Position numbers and translations under genes: made by a program | NCBI GenBank assembly: GCA_947184155.2 | Contig: CAMXCT020000113.1 | Span: forward strand, 1,536,501 to 1,600,500 | Direction: 5' to 3' | DNA from: Cladocopium goreaui | Lineage: Eukaryota > Sar > Dinophyceae > Suessiales > Symbiodiniaceae | DNA length: 64,000 nt | Shown: positions 9,801 to 21,600 of the stretch, piece by piece | How positions within the stretch are numbered: position 1 is the first letter of the stretch | Layout of the letters: each line of letters begins with the position of its first letter | Notes under the pieces: model-generated | Told to the model about the DNA's origin: nothing | The model's database searches: none | What the model saw: the letters and a program-made list of their open reading frames with translations, nothing else

Positions 9801-12800
9801 GGGAAAAACCTACAGCAACTGACCGATAGAAGACTGTTCAAACGACAAACACGTGGCCAAAAAAACCTAATGAATGTGAATTCCCTGAACACAAAATGAC
9901 TCATTTTGCTTCATTTTGCCCAAAGCACGTGCTGGTCTTCGATTACTGCATTATAAGATATGATAAGGGTAAACATGGGTAAACTGAATCATATGTTTAG
10001 AAAGATAATGGGGTTTATCACCTGCCAGTATTGGATGTGAACCCCTTGCAGCTTGGATCCCCTTCTCAATCATGACAGTCATGAGAACTCTCATTTCCCA
10101 CAAGTGCGATCTGGGAGAGTGGGAAGGTGTTTCCAGCTGGTGAGAAAACTGATATAACTAGAATACAGTGCCATAGGCCACAGGCTGGTGCTGTCCCATC
10201 AGCACCAACACACCGGGCACGGCTACAGGTAACACTCAGCCTCGCACGTGAACAGCTCTCCACAGACCTCCGCACGATGGAGAGCTCAAACTGATCTAGC
10301 TGGATGTGGCCTATGTTAGTTGCAATGGGTATAGCGAGGGACGAGAGTATGAAACTACCAAAGGTGTAGCCAGTACCGGAATATAGTCGCGTTTCTTTCT
10401 TTACATTGTTTGGTGTTCCATCTTTTTTGCAGACCTTGTTTTCAAATCAGCTGCAGCGCCTCCGCATGCTTCACTTCAGCTTGGTGGACTTCCTGCCATC
10501 ATGGCTGGGATCTAAAGGGAGACATGGCAAAACGACCAGTTTTTGGAGAGACGCCACCAGCACCCCTACATGTACAGTGTTTTGTGATGTGTGTTGGTAA
10601 TTGTTGTTGATTTATGTTATATTCATAACCTTTTGTTTTCTTTGTTTTTTTTTAATGTTCCTTTGTTTTTGTTGCATTGTTGTCTGCTGAATAGTTCATT
10701 TGGTTCTTGAGAGTTTATACAGAATAGCATAGTCGGGGTGGAGATAGGGCCCACATCTTTGGTTCTACGTTGCTATTGATTTTGCAAAAACAAATCATAA
10801 GTGGACCCATGGTGTCCCTTTCTGTTTCTTGGGGGGTCTTGCAAGTTCTTCCCTTAAACCAGTCAAGGGATTACACCAACCAGTCTCAGAATCAAATTTA
10901 AGGGAATAGTTGAGGAAACACCTCAATATTTGATGGTAAAATGGTCCAAAAGGAAACGAGGGATTACGTACCTGCAAGTTTTCTTTTAATTACTTCTAGC
11001 TGGTGAACGTTGGATTGGTAAAAAGTGCTTGTTGATTAAGTTGGATGGGGGCCAATCCTGCTAAGAATTGTCACCATAGTGAGGGTCCTCAACTATCAAC
11101 CAGGGAGTAACAGAGATTTCTCCAGGGTTGATATTGCCCAAAAACCTTAAAGCAAGTCGTAGGCCCACACTGTGACACTGCCAGCTAGCATATAGGGTTT
11201 CCCAAAAGATCCCCCACATCAAGTCTTCAGTTTTGCTGGTCAGAACCTGCAGCTGTTTGCGGTTGAATCCACAAGTTCGCACAAACAAAACCGGAAGTTG
11301 CAACGTTTTCCAGTGGCTTCATTTTCTGTCCTTTTGCAGCTGCATTTTTTCTTCCGCCCATTGCTGCTGCTGTTCCTGAGACAGGAAATGCTCCAAATGT
11401 CTGCTGTAAATTCTGTGGGTGTGTCTCAGTCGGGACTCGGGTAAAATGTGCGAAAAAGAAAAAACAATAGCTTCATGTAACTTCCCAGGAGCAGCATGCT
11501 GTGGGTTAAAGGATGTATATACAAATTTGCATATGTATATATATACACATACATTGTGTATATATATATATATAAATGTAAATGTATATGTATACATGTA
11601 TATATATATGACACAATGTGTGTGTATGTATATCTCTCAAAATAATTATTACTGTAATAAGTATAAATAAATATATATTTATATATAATTCTATACAGCA
11701 TATAGGAACTTCGTAACTTTGTTAACATCTTCAGCTCGCGCACCCTCCCATCACCTCCTGCCCGCTAAGGCCAGGGTCCTGCAGCTCCTTCACTGCCTTC
11801 ATGGCCGCATCTTTTTGTTCACGTTCGTTGGCAATGATGCCTACTGCTGTATGGGGCTGAAGCTTACAGTGGAAACACCAACGATCTACCACGGGTTTCC
11901 GGTTTCAACCTGTCAGGTTGAAGGGTAAACACTTGGGTCCATCATATCTCATCACATCAGGCAAGCAAATAATTGAATAATTTCAATACATTTCAATATT
12001 GAATTTGAAGCAACCACACAAGCTTGAGTGGGCAAAGATTCAGTGCTCCAATCATCCCAGTGGTGTACGGTTTCTGAACTGTTAGCTTGCTCCTACCCAG
12101 GAGTACATCGCGAGAACACAAGACTTGCTGACCGGCACTTGGTCTGGGAGATTGATTGGGCAGCTTTTGGCCCCTTCCCAAGCAGTTATATAGCTGTGAA
12201 ACCCCAGTGTTGGCAGCTTCAAATCACAACTTGCCATAATTGTTGCTTGTTTCTTAATATACACATATGTATATATGCATAGATGGAATAGATGGATTAG
12301 ATGGATTAGATGGATTAGATGGATTGCATAGATGGATTAGATAGATTAAATAGAATAGATGGATTAGATGGATTAGATGGATTAGATGGATTAGATGGAT
12401 TAGATAGATTCGATGGATTAGATGGATTAGATGGATTAGATGGATTAGATGGATTAGATGGATTAGATGGATTAGATCGATTAGATCGATTAGATCGATT
12501 AGATGGATTAGATAGATTAGGTAGATAGATTACAGTAGATAGAATAGAATTGAATAGAATAGATAAATAGTAGACAAATAGATAGAAATAAATGCCTGCA
12601 TGCATGTATTCATATGTGTATCATAGCACCCATAGAATATACTACAGGCACATCTCCACACGGCGCACCTTCCAGTTCCTTTACCCGCTCTTCGTTGCTT
12701 TCACGGATGCCACGCTCACCTTTAGGTGAGCTACAATCCACCGACGCATGAAATGTGAGGAGCCTATTTGATCACTAGGTTTCTGGGTATTTTCACCCAA

Positions 12801-15800
12801 GCTATCCAAGCTGTGGATCTTATGGATCTTTGTACAAACACCAGGTTTCGCCGACAAGTAGGCCCCCCACTGGCGTTCACAAGTGCGCGCAGGGTGACCT
12901 AAGCTCAGTCAAGCCCAACTTCCATTGGATTTTAGTCATTTCATGTCATTTCTAGTCCGAAACCATTCAAGTTTAATGACCCAATGACTAGGTTATACTA
13001 GGATATACTAGGGTTGTAGATTTTCTCTGTCGCACAATTTGAGTTCCGAAAAAAGTTCACCGAAGTCAGCACTGGGCCATCCCACGTCCCTTACCAGCAC
13101 CTTTGCTTCCAGGATCTCCTGGTCGACAGGTCCATTTCGGTACAAGTTGTGAGACAAGCCCACCGCCAATGGGGGTAAATCTCACCCAGGAATGATGATT
13201 ATTCTTTTGAAAAAGCAGAGCGCATCAAGAATCACCTTCAAGGAAAAAACAACTTCTGACAAGATAAATTTTACCATGTTTTCAGATGTTTGTCCACCCT
13301 TCTGGGCAGCCCTGTGACTCCCCAAGGCATCAGCCAGATTCAGCCATTTCCTCCTGGTGCTGTGACTCAGTCAAGACGTAGCGCAGTTGCTCACGTCGCA
13401 GCTGCAACTCGTCTGCCTGGTCAAAGACTACACAGGGGACAGGGGATATGGTTGGAAACTTGGATTATAGTGATATAGTGATTGTGGTGGGTGGACCCAA
13501 CGATCTTGGTCCACTGGTCCACTCTCAATCATCCCAAGTTGAGTTCGACATGTTTGATTTCAAATTACAAGAATGTAACTGGAACCATTCAGCAATAATG
13601 ACCCACTCTATACTATATATATATATTTATATATATATATAGGAATCCCGAATTTCATACAAAAAACATCAAAACGTTGAAGACAATTGAAATGATGTAT
13701 TAATACTCTTCCAAAAGCATTTCAAAAAATCATGTTCTATCTTCTTTGGTGCATATCGCAAGCTGCCCGTGGGCTCGACGTTTCCAATCCCATCGAAGCA
13801 TATCGAAGCTGCTCGAAGCTGCCTGCTCCTCAAGACCTTGGAACATCCAGGGCAATGCTGTGAGCCAATATGCTAACTGCAGTTTAATATTATATATATA
13901 CATGACTCTATATATATATGACTATATATATATATATAAATGACTATATATATATACATATATATATATTTATATAGATATCTGTAGATCATCAGATCAT
14001 GTGGCAAAGACAATAACTATAGTAATAACTTACATAGATCCTTGTACTATGACTATATAAGGTCTTGTGGGTAATTCACAATATGCTACCTGTTTCCGAC
14101 AAAATTGGAAGATTCCAGTGGAGCCTGACCTACTGACATAAAAAGCATGATACATGCTGTTGGTCCAGCTGTCTTTCAAGGGATCCATGAAATAGGGTTG
14201 CTCCCAACACCATTCAAATCCATTCCACACCAGGGAGGACAACTTGGCAAAAATAGATAAAACTAGCAGAATGACCCATTCCCATCCGTTTCCGGCCTCT
14301 TATTGTTTACCTTACCTATAATGGGCTAGAGATGGCTAGAGCCCTGTGAAACCTGCAACACATCCATCATTCCCACGGTGACCGTTCCCACTAGGCTGCT
14401 GGCGTTCTTCCGCTTCGGCCAGCTCTCGAGCCGCTCGTCGTTCCTGGTTTTGGGCCAACCCCTGGGAGCCTCTGGTAGTACAACATGGCTTGCTGAAACA
14501 TCACCCATTTGTAGAATTTTACCAATGATTTCCTCATTCAAATGCCCGTTGAATTATACTATATAGTTCGGGGATTTCCCAGCTATCCATGTTTTGATCA
14601 TGTTTGACTAGCGGAGGCGGAGGGTAAGCCAGGGTCAGAATAGCTGGTATAGCTGGATGTCCATCAGTTCAAATATTTAGTATCACAGCTTCTGACCCAT
14701 ACCCATACGAAAATGAACGTGAATCACCCACGCAGTTTCATGGATGGCCTGCCTCAGCTTCGTGGCACATGTCTCAGATCAAAGGTATTAAAGGTATCGG
14801 GTCAAGCGCTGTCATGCCAACGCCTTCAAATGTCATACAGTAGGACAATCCATTACACATCCATTACACATTTACCCTCGGTATATGATCGACCCATGAT
14901 GGATTTTCCACTGCCAGTGCTGTGTTTATTTGGTTGGCTCGGTTGACTGTGATTTTCGGGTGAAAATCCAAAGAATCCAGGAAGAATACCAGGACCAACT
15001 GCTCCAAACCCAGACCAGGGACCGTATCTTCAAGTTTCAGCTGTAAACTTTCCTGAGCCTCGGGGCTTTGGTTCGAGGCTGTAGGCTACATAGGGCATGA
15101 CATGAAAATCTTACTTGGCAATTGGAATGTCCCATTCTTTAATGATTATAATGTCGAAATCACCATCGAACCTGAGATTGTCAAAGATTTTCCATACCCA
15201 GTCCAGAGTGTCCAGAGTGCCAAAAGGGCAATAAATGGATATAAATGGCAATAATGACTCAAGGATCTGCAGTCACCAGGGTATCCAAAATCCAGCCAAA
15301 TAGATCGAAAACATAGGGATGGAAACTCGATCATCAACCGATGGGGGCATGAATCAGCAGAAGCTGAGGAGATAAACCAACAAACTGTGCTCCCAATTTT
15401 CGTTTGGCCACTTCTCGGGTTGAATCTCCCAAAGAAAAATGAAATAGAATGAAAAGTTGGCACATTTTTGGCTCCACCAGCCAGGTGAGAATATCTAATA
15501 AAATCCAAGCCCAAAATGTCACTGCTACTTTGAAAGCTTGAAGAGATCAAAGCTGACCCGATGGTGCCCCTCCCCGCCTCGGCCAGCTGTTGTAAATATC
15601 CTCTCAGGGGCAAAGGTCAAAAGGGGCTGGACCACCTGCTCCTAGGTGTTGCAACGAACAATCCCAGTTTCTGGATCAAAATGGTGTGAATATGTGAGGA
15701 ATTCCTTCAGTTTCTCTCCAATACAGTTGAAGATTGAGGAACCAAAGAGATTTTCGGCCACCCCCCATCTGTTCTCCACCAAACATGGAGCCACTCCGCC

Positions 15801-16870
15801 TTCCGTCTCCGCATGCTGAGCAGAAGCACGGGCTTCCAAACCTTGGGCACAGCGCGACGAGCGTGAGACACCAGAAAGTGGCTGGAGGTTTCAAAATTCA
15901 TGGAAAATATGGACAAAATTGAGATTGAAACATGCTTTGTTAAGCAGGGATGACATATTATTTCAGAAGAATTGGTGAGTTTCACACGTTGCAAGACTTG
16001 CTCAGTGGGGCTGGCGCAATCATCCTGAACAGATATAACAAACTGGGGTATTCCATATATATATATAAATCTTGTTGAAGTGAATCGATCTGGTTGCGCT
16101 TCTGACCCTTGCATCCCCTGATCCAATTGGACCGATATATTTCAGCAGTTATATAGGGCTTATAACTTATAACCCAACTTATGGGGGTAAACATCCACAA
16201 AAATCCGTTAAAAGGAAAAACAGCAACAAAAAAAACTGCATCAGCCCCGTCTTTTTTCTCCATGTTTTTCCTCCCGTCGTTGGAAGATCTTCTCCCAAGT
16301 GACACCTAGCACAGGGCTCAGAAACTGACCTGCAAATCTAACTTTGAATTGAGAGATGTATTTTAAAACGCTTGGATTTAAAATTACAATTACAATAATT
16401 ACAACCATTGTTGTGCGCCTTTTTTTGTGTGATTATGTGATATTATGTGTATTAGCGCGTCCGTGTTTGTACGTGCGAGGAATCGTCATCCTCATGGATC
16501 AAAACCTTGGTATCCTGGTGGTTTATGTTCATCCCCACAAGTATAGTGATGAATATTGATGAATACCAAAACATATGAGATCCTACATGTGTTTCATTGT
16601 TGAAATATGTTAGAATGAAACAACCACAATGATTGGGAACAACAAACACAAACAAACACACACACAGGCACATATATGTATGTATATATATATCATGACA
16701 TCCTGTGCCTATATTAGCTTTTTATAGGTAGAAATATTACCAGCCTGTCCAACTGCCGCCCACGCCTGGATGTTGCACTTGACGCCCACATCTCCGCAGC
16801 TCCCCGAAAAGCCGCGCGTTGCGCCAGGAGTTCAGGTAGGGCCTCATGAACAGGTGGTGCCGTGGTTTGT
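6783..16870 (-). CDS. putative intron-rich coiled-coil protein gene (about 16 short exons)
   Basis: On the - strand, GC-richer islands of 50-130 bases with coherent helical protein stand out from AT-rich, stop-filled DNA. Approximate positions, in transcription order: 16741-16870, 15775-15860, 15546-15600, 14375-14470, 13755-13850, 13335-13425, 13085-13145, 12655-12730, 11735-11825, 11325-11405, 10453-10495, 8275-8400, 7849-7912, 7541-7664, 7032-7108, 6783-6881. Most are Glu/Gln/Ala/Leu/Arg-rich, e.g. QADELQLRREQLRYVLTES and QNQERRAARELAEAEERQQ. Several have good acceptors (cccag|gct at 7108; ggcag|gca at 6881). Long introns with short exons suit Symbiodiniaceae genes. Assignment to a single gene, and exact splice phases, are inference. 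I do not recognise the family; a cytoskeletal or kinesin-tail-like coiled coil is possible. Confidence 0.45.
7032..7108 (-). CDS. coiled-coil exon with clear splice sites
   Basis: A 77-base GC-rich island on the - strand, bounded by an acceptor (cctcccag|gctccg) and a GT donor (ggctggag|gttgaag). It reads LRAELYEALAGRAEAHEAE then LSCAAG. The composition contrast with its flanks and the matching splice sites make it one of the clearer exons of this gene. Confidence 0.5.
7541..7664 (-). CDS. charged helical exon
   Basis: The - strand reads GVPQLKPKAEAKKAELVAET followed by ERRENSVELLGREEGKSAS, a Lys/Glu/Ala-rich helix, in a GC-rich island within AT-rich DNA. Ends are approximate; no family was recognised. 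Confidence 0.45.
8275..8400 (-). CDS. coiled-coil exon
   Basis: The - strand reads FEGDRQKLRAQQVAALSRD, then KHQDWLGKEELPSTRGKYF, in a GC-rich island. The frame stops at 8275 if unspliced (LMNSE then stop), so the exon probably ends earlier at an unseen donor. Helical and charged, like the other exons of the 6.8-16.9 kb gene. Confidence 0.45.
8676..9365. repeat. minisatellite of TCTGGCATATCTTCTGGCATTCTA-type units
   Basis: About 690 bases of short units built from the 12-mers tctggcatatct and tctggcattcta, with variants (tctgacatatct, tctggcaaatct). The 12-base phase is a multiple of three, so long open frames appear on both strands as products of the repeat (MPEDMPDRMPED on the -, YLAYLLAFYLAY on the +). 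I treat these frames as non-coding. Confidence 0.9.
9378..9575. repeat. 40-bp tandem repeat, about five units
   Basis: The unit begins tgaggtccggcagggaacac and continues tgggcgtggatggtcgtggt, at about 9378, 9418, 9458, 9498 and 9538; the last unit is diverged. It sits between the 12-bp minisatellite and a GAC/GAG-rich tract, so three different repeat types lie end to end. Confidence 0.9.
9576..9768. repeat. GAC/GAG/GGA-rich purine tract
   Basis: Imperfect gacgaggacgac and gaggaggaggag repeats, including a roughly 60-base unit repeated once (gaggcggagaggacggggca at about 9641 and 9701). Strand-asymmetric purine content is high. Overlapping open frames (Asp/Glu-rich on +, Pro-rich or Ser-rich on -) follow from the repeat. 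Confidence 0.85.
11325..11405 (-). CDS. Gln-rich coiled-coil exon
   Basis: The - strand reads SRHLEHFLSQEQQQQWAEE then KMQLQKDRK before a stop. Helical, Gln/Glu-rich, in an island within AT-rich DNA, like the other exons of the 6.8-16.9 kb gene. Ends approximate. Confidence 0.4.
11518..11700. repeat. (TA)n/(TG)n-rich AT tract
   Basis: Runs of tatata with interspersed tgtgtatgta, low complexity, no gene seen. Similar (TA)n tracts lie at about 13605-13642, 13888-13975, 16905-16925, 44755-44805, 47030-47165 and 56700-56730. Confidence 0.85.
12280..12535. repeat. 9-bp tandem repeat GATGGATTA
   Basis: More than 20 copies of gatggatta with variants gatagatta, gatcgatta and aatagaata. The 9-base phase gives open frames (Asp-Gly-Leu repeats on +, Asn-Pro-Ser on -) that I regard as repeat artefacts. 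Confidence 0.92.
13335..13425 (-). CDS. coiled-coil exon
   Basis: The - strand reads QADELQLRREQLRYVLTES then QHQEEMAESG before a stop, a clear amphipathic helix in a GC-rich island. Part of the putative 6.8-16.9 kb gene; ends approximate. Confidence 0.45.
14375..14470 (-). CDS. Ala/Glu/Arg-rich helical exon
   Basis: The - strand reads RGSQGLAQNQERRAARELAE then AEERQQPSGN. Strong helix character and a GC-rich island in AT-rich surroundings. Part of the putative 6.8-16.9 kb gene; ends approximate. Confidence 0.45.
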
Positions 16871-16922
16871 TGCGAAGTTGGTTAACAAAACGAGCAGATG
16901 CTATAAGCATATATATATATAT

Positions 16923-16933
16923 AATATTACTAT
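16923..16933. repeat. 5' target-site duplication of the LINE
   Basis: AATATTACTAT here is identical to 44671-44681, directly after the LINE poly(A) run. The local sequence is AT-rich, which lowers specificity, but an exact 11-base match in both expected places, one next to a poly(A) tail, fits target-primed reverse transcription. Confidence 0.75.
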
Positions 16934-17449
16934 AAGGTTTGGGATCGAAGCGAGCTCTTAGTGCCCACGTTTCCCTCAACCTTAGGGGACCCACGGTTGA
17001 CCGGTCCCCGGGCCATTTTGCTTTGTGCAACTTTGCCTTTTGGGTACCCCACTCTTCTGACCTGGTTCGCCCTGGATTTGTGGCGGTGGCCCTATTGCAT
17101 CGTGCTCTGCTGGGGGGGCGCCCCAGTACCACCTTTGCAGTGCTGAGGTCCCGGCCTCGTACAAAAAACCCGGGTTTCGATTTCAGTGCATGTGGTTTCC
17201 TACATTTCTGCGGCTCATCATTTGCTTCTTCCTGCCTTTGCACTTTGTCATCACTTTCGCGTTTGACACGGTTTTTGTGAATCACTACGGCGACTTCCTC
17301 ATTGAGGCGCACCCAGAGGAGACAGAGAGCCAGGGCGAGGCTCCAGTGGTTTTTGCACAGAACAGGCAAAACCCGTCTTACTGGGCATCAGCTTCAGAGG
17401 ATCTTCCAGGTCCTGAGTTCACATCATTCGCGAGATTGTGGTTTTCTAC

Positions 17450-18592
17450 GTGCCATCGTGAAAGCAATGCAGAACCAAAATGCCCCATGGCGAAACTTGC
17501 ACTGCAAACAGCTCCGCTAGCACAGTGCGTCGTACTGCCAGACTTGCCAAATGCCGTGGCAGTCGGCTATGGACCGCACGTACATCCATGGCGTCAAGCA
17601 GCAGCAACCGCAGACACAGCAACAGTGGAACTATCAAGGAGCACAGCACTACTACCAAGGAGATCAGTCACCACGCAGCCAAAAATCTCCGAGAAGATAT
17701 CAAAGTCCAAGGAAGAAGTCTCCAAGAGGAGGCAAAGGAAAAGACATGGCAGGGATGGGCCGCCTTTGCAGTACCAGCCCTTTCAGCAGTTGCCACCTCA
17801 GGGCTACATGCCGGGCCCACCATTGCCTCCACCCAGTGGACCACCACCACCCTGGACGCATCCTGGTGCCCCATCCAACATCATGCCCATGGTGAATATG
17901 ATGCCGGGCCTATGCAGAGCAACCAGGCTCCGCAACCATGCACTTCCTTGCCGACCTTCACACCCTTGGCCATGCCTCTACCGACGATGCCAACTTTGAC
18001 TCAAGAACCATTACCGAACGACCTCCTCAATTACCTGCAGAAACGTTCAGTGGATCTTCCTCCGGATGTTCAGCAGAGAGTGCAAACGGAGTCCCGGAAA
18101 CAAGGGAAGAGAGTCATCAAGGACCTCCAGGCAGCGGCAAAATCATTGGGAGAAGCACGGACAACCCTAGAAGAGGCGTTGGTCGCGCGCACCCAGCACA
18201 TCAGCTCCTGGAAGTCATTTTTGGCAGAAGCAGTGAAGAATTGGACCGATTATGCCAAACTCTTCGAACAACACGAGCAAGCCCTTCAGATGAGGATTAC
18301 GGCCGCTCGAGATCAATTTCAAGAGGCCAAAGAATGCCTGGACGCTTCCAAGACCTCAGCTGGCCAAGTGACAGAGATCAGCGACGAGGAGGAGATGATT
18401 GGAGACTCCGAGACGTCGGCCATGCAAATCAAAGAAAGCATCCAGACGCTCTCCAACTCTCTGATGAAACTATCCAAGGATGCGGAGTCGATCCAAGTGG
18501 AGGTGCCATCAGCCAAGCGACCCAGAACAGAAGGAAGCTCAGCTGCAGAAGATGTCAAGCTGTCCCAAGATGCAAAGCAGCCTTTCAGCTAG
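17450..18592 (+). pseudogene. LINE ORF1 (zinc/proline-rich N-terminus, coiled-coil C-terminus), frame-broken
   Basis: ORF1 proteins bind the LINE RNA and form the transposition particle. The product is spread over three frames. Frame 1 (to about 17745) holds a CxxC zinc-like pair (HCKQ ... YCQTC) with an in-frame stop near 17518, then a Ser/Arg/Lys-rich stretch (SPRRYQSPRKKSPRGGKGK). Frame 0 (about 17749-17913) is Pro/Met-rich (PPQGYMPGPPLPPPSGPPPP). Frame 2 (about 17913-18592) starts QSNQAPQPC and continues into a long helical region with heptads (LQAAAKSLGEARTTLEEAL) and an acidic tail with a basic KRPRTEG patch. The stop at 18592 is 11 bases before the ORF2 Met. Two frame changes plus one stop point to decay. 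ORF1 identity is inferred from position and composition. Confidence 0.6.
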
Positions 18593-18603
18593 GCGGACTG
18601 TAT

Positions 18604-21600
18604 ATGACCCTATGGTATTGCAGTCGGAAGCCAGATTTGCTTGATCTTCCAGCCGTAGCAGCCATGAAATGGAGCCATAGTATCATGCGAGAGCCAGACT
18701 TCTGCTGTGAATGTGGTGCCAGAGAAGCTGCGCAGAAACTTGCATTTGAACTCAAACTTGAAGGCCTCCATCATGATCATGCCGGTCAATGTTCCCTTTC
18801 GAAGCCTCGGGACAGCAAGCGTCGAAATCTTCATGTGGGTTTTGCAGAATCGACTACGCTGAGACTGAGCTTTGATGACGACTGGGCTTTTCATGAATTT
18901 TGCTTGCCTTCAATGTTTTTCACAATTGGAGCTACACCGTGGAGTGGATGCCAGAAGATTGCGGAGATGAAACAAAGTCGTTTTCATGTCTGTCCTTGGT
19001 TTGACGGAGGTCTCGCACGAAGAGGTGAATCTACGGAAGCCCAAGACGGATCGGGAATTGCAACTCCACCCACGGGAACAGCTTCGAATCCCTCTCTCAA
19101 TTTGAATATCGAATCTTCCAATGGTGCGGACAGCGTCGCTGTTGTAGATCCCATCACAGGTAGTATCTCCAGCTTGATGCCACCGAATGACACCTCCTCG
19201 AAAGGCATTTTTCAATGTAAGATCACTGACAACCACTTCGACAATCCTGCTCGAAGAGCACAACAAGAAGTTCCGGAGCCGGACCCTGACATCATTCCTG
19301 ATATCCAAGAAGCACCGCAATTTGCGCAAGACCTCTACGCAATTGGGGAGCGGACTGGCATATTTTCAGATCCTGATAGTGATGGCGTCCTTCGAGTTCG
19401 AACATGGTATCTTCATCATCAGCATCTTTTGGTGAACTTCCACTCAAGGACAGTTGAGATTGAAGATGATTGGCGGCGATGGGCTGATGACATTATTGGT
19501 TCATGGCGTTCCCACTTACATGCAGGGGCCAGCATCTTCTTTCATCTCGTCACTCCGGACCCCTACAGAGGATATCTTCGACAGGAAGTCCACTGTGATA
19601 TCCTCATCACGCAGGGCAATGACCTTCCGAGACGTGCTGGTCTCATTACTGTCCATTATCAAGGTGATCAACTGGACCCACACACCTATGCGGTTGCCAG
19701 CTCTTTGGAGATTGTGGTCAGTGGGAGAAGACTTGCAGAAGCAGCGGATGCGGACCAATGGTGTCTTAACATGCGACATCGCTGCAGTATTTCGATCGGA
19801 TGGCAACACATTCCTTTCGATTTTCAGCAAGTCCACCAAGTCTTGAACGGCAATGCCTTCACCATTCTCATCACAAAATCTTCACATTCGAATGAGCTTG
19901 CGGCCTCATCACAGGGACTTCCTCAACAAGAGCATGACTATGAAGAGCTGCCATTTGAGGAAAGGTCCAATCCTTCGCCCGGGCATGCGAGAACTGCTTC
20001 ATCGTCCTCATCCAGGCCTGAAAGTGATGTAGGAGTCCATGTATATCGCCTTGAAAGACCTGATGCACACTGTTACATAAGATGGGATGAGTATCGTCAC
20101 ATCCTGTTCAATGTTGCACATTGCCTTGGAGTTCCACGTAATGATATTGTGGCGATGCACTTTCTTCAAGCACATCCGATTGGGATCCATACTGAAAATG
20201 AGAGAGCTGTTATCCTGCAATCGTTCGCGGATATTCGCGCAGCCTCCTCAGAGCAACTCGTTCTCCTGGATCTTGAGATTCATGCACATGCTCTTCCCAA
20301 TGGATTGCTGGTGCCACCCACGGTGACCAGACGAGTGATGAGAATTCATCCTCCTGTCCATCGTTCTCAACTCCTGCTGCTCAATGGACTCAATGATTAC
20401 TGTGAGCTCCATGGTGACAAATGTATCGTCTTTGAGAACAACATCATTTGGCCTGCCCATGACCGCACAGTGCATGCATTGACACATGGAGCATATATCA
20501 GGATCCAAATTCCACCGCCTGAGGATCCTCTTCTGGACACGGAGACGGCCATCGCGATTTCACGCGAGTTTGCGCTTGAAGCTGACAGAGGACAACAAGC
20601 TACCTTTTGTCAAACACATCAGCCATCACGACCACACCTACATGGGCACGGAGAGGAAGATCATTCCTTGTTCCAGCACTCCATCAAAAGATTTGTCGAT
20701 ACATGCACGACTTGGCAGTCACAGTGGCAACCTGAGCATTTCAAAGTTGCACCGGACCAAGTTGTACATCCGACACTTCCCATTGGCGGACAAGAACATC
20801 AACAACGTCATCCTCCGAGACCAAGAAGCAGATTTCACGACCGTGACTTCGACACCCTCTCCAACCTCTTTGAATCAAGGTCAATCATCGAATGTGAAGA
20901 GGAGGGCCCCATTGCCTACGTTGATACATGGTATATACACCATTCAAACAGCCCGCAATGTCGAGCTCCTCGAGCAGTCAGGCTCTTTCATGACCCAGCT
21001 TCTTGGCTTGAAGACCTACTGGAACCCTGGAGAGATGTCATCGATCCTGAGCTTGATACAACAATCTATCTTGTGCGACCTACGCCACCATGTACACTAT
21101 TTGAGTGCATCCTGGCGCATCTCATCATTGAACAGGCGCCGAGACAGGACTATGTGGTTGGACTCATATCGATTCACGAAGCAAACTTCCAGGGAGCCAT
21201 CATCGATCACAGAGCTTTTTCACTGCCCTCCTTGATGACAGCGAGATCTGTGATTCGACAAGCTGACATTCAAGCGAGATGTAGCACAAGAAGTTGCACA
21301 GTACGAAGAGGAGCGATCTCACTTGACCCTCTTGACCCGGATCATGTGGATCCTGGCACCAATTTTGTGATCTTCATCAGGGACCAGGGACTCTTTGCTT
21401 CTTCTAGCAATCTCGAAAATGATGAAACTGGGTTCATGCAAAGACCTCCGGAGCTTGACCATGGAGATGCAGATGCGGGAGCAGCAGAAGGGGCCTTTGC
21501 TCTCAACCCAAATGCAGCGGCCTTTTGCCCTGGACAAGCACCTCTCAATGTCCAGCCAGAGACAATTCAAGAACTCCATGAACACTGGTCGAGAACTGCA

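Noticed and set aside
9331-9904. Ser-, Pro- and Leu-rich - strand frames and the Asp/Glu-rich + frame
   Set aside because: They follow the 40-bp and GAC/GAG repeats and disagree in all frames; no conserved domain.
12315-12605. Asn-Pro-Ser and Asp-Gly-Leu repeat proteins
   Set aside because: Both derive from the 9-bp GATGGATTA repeat.
17938-18603. N-terminal 222 codons of the long LINE ORF2 frame
   Set aside because: This stretch is the shadow of the coiled-coil ORF1 in another frame; the natural ORF2 Met is at 18604, just after the ORF1 stop.
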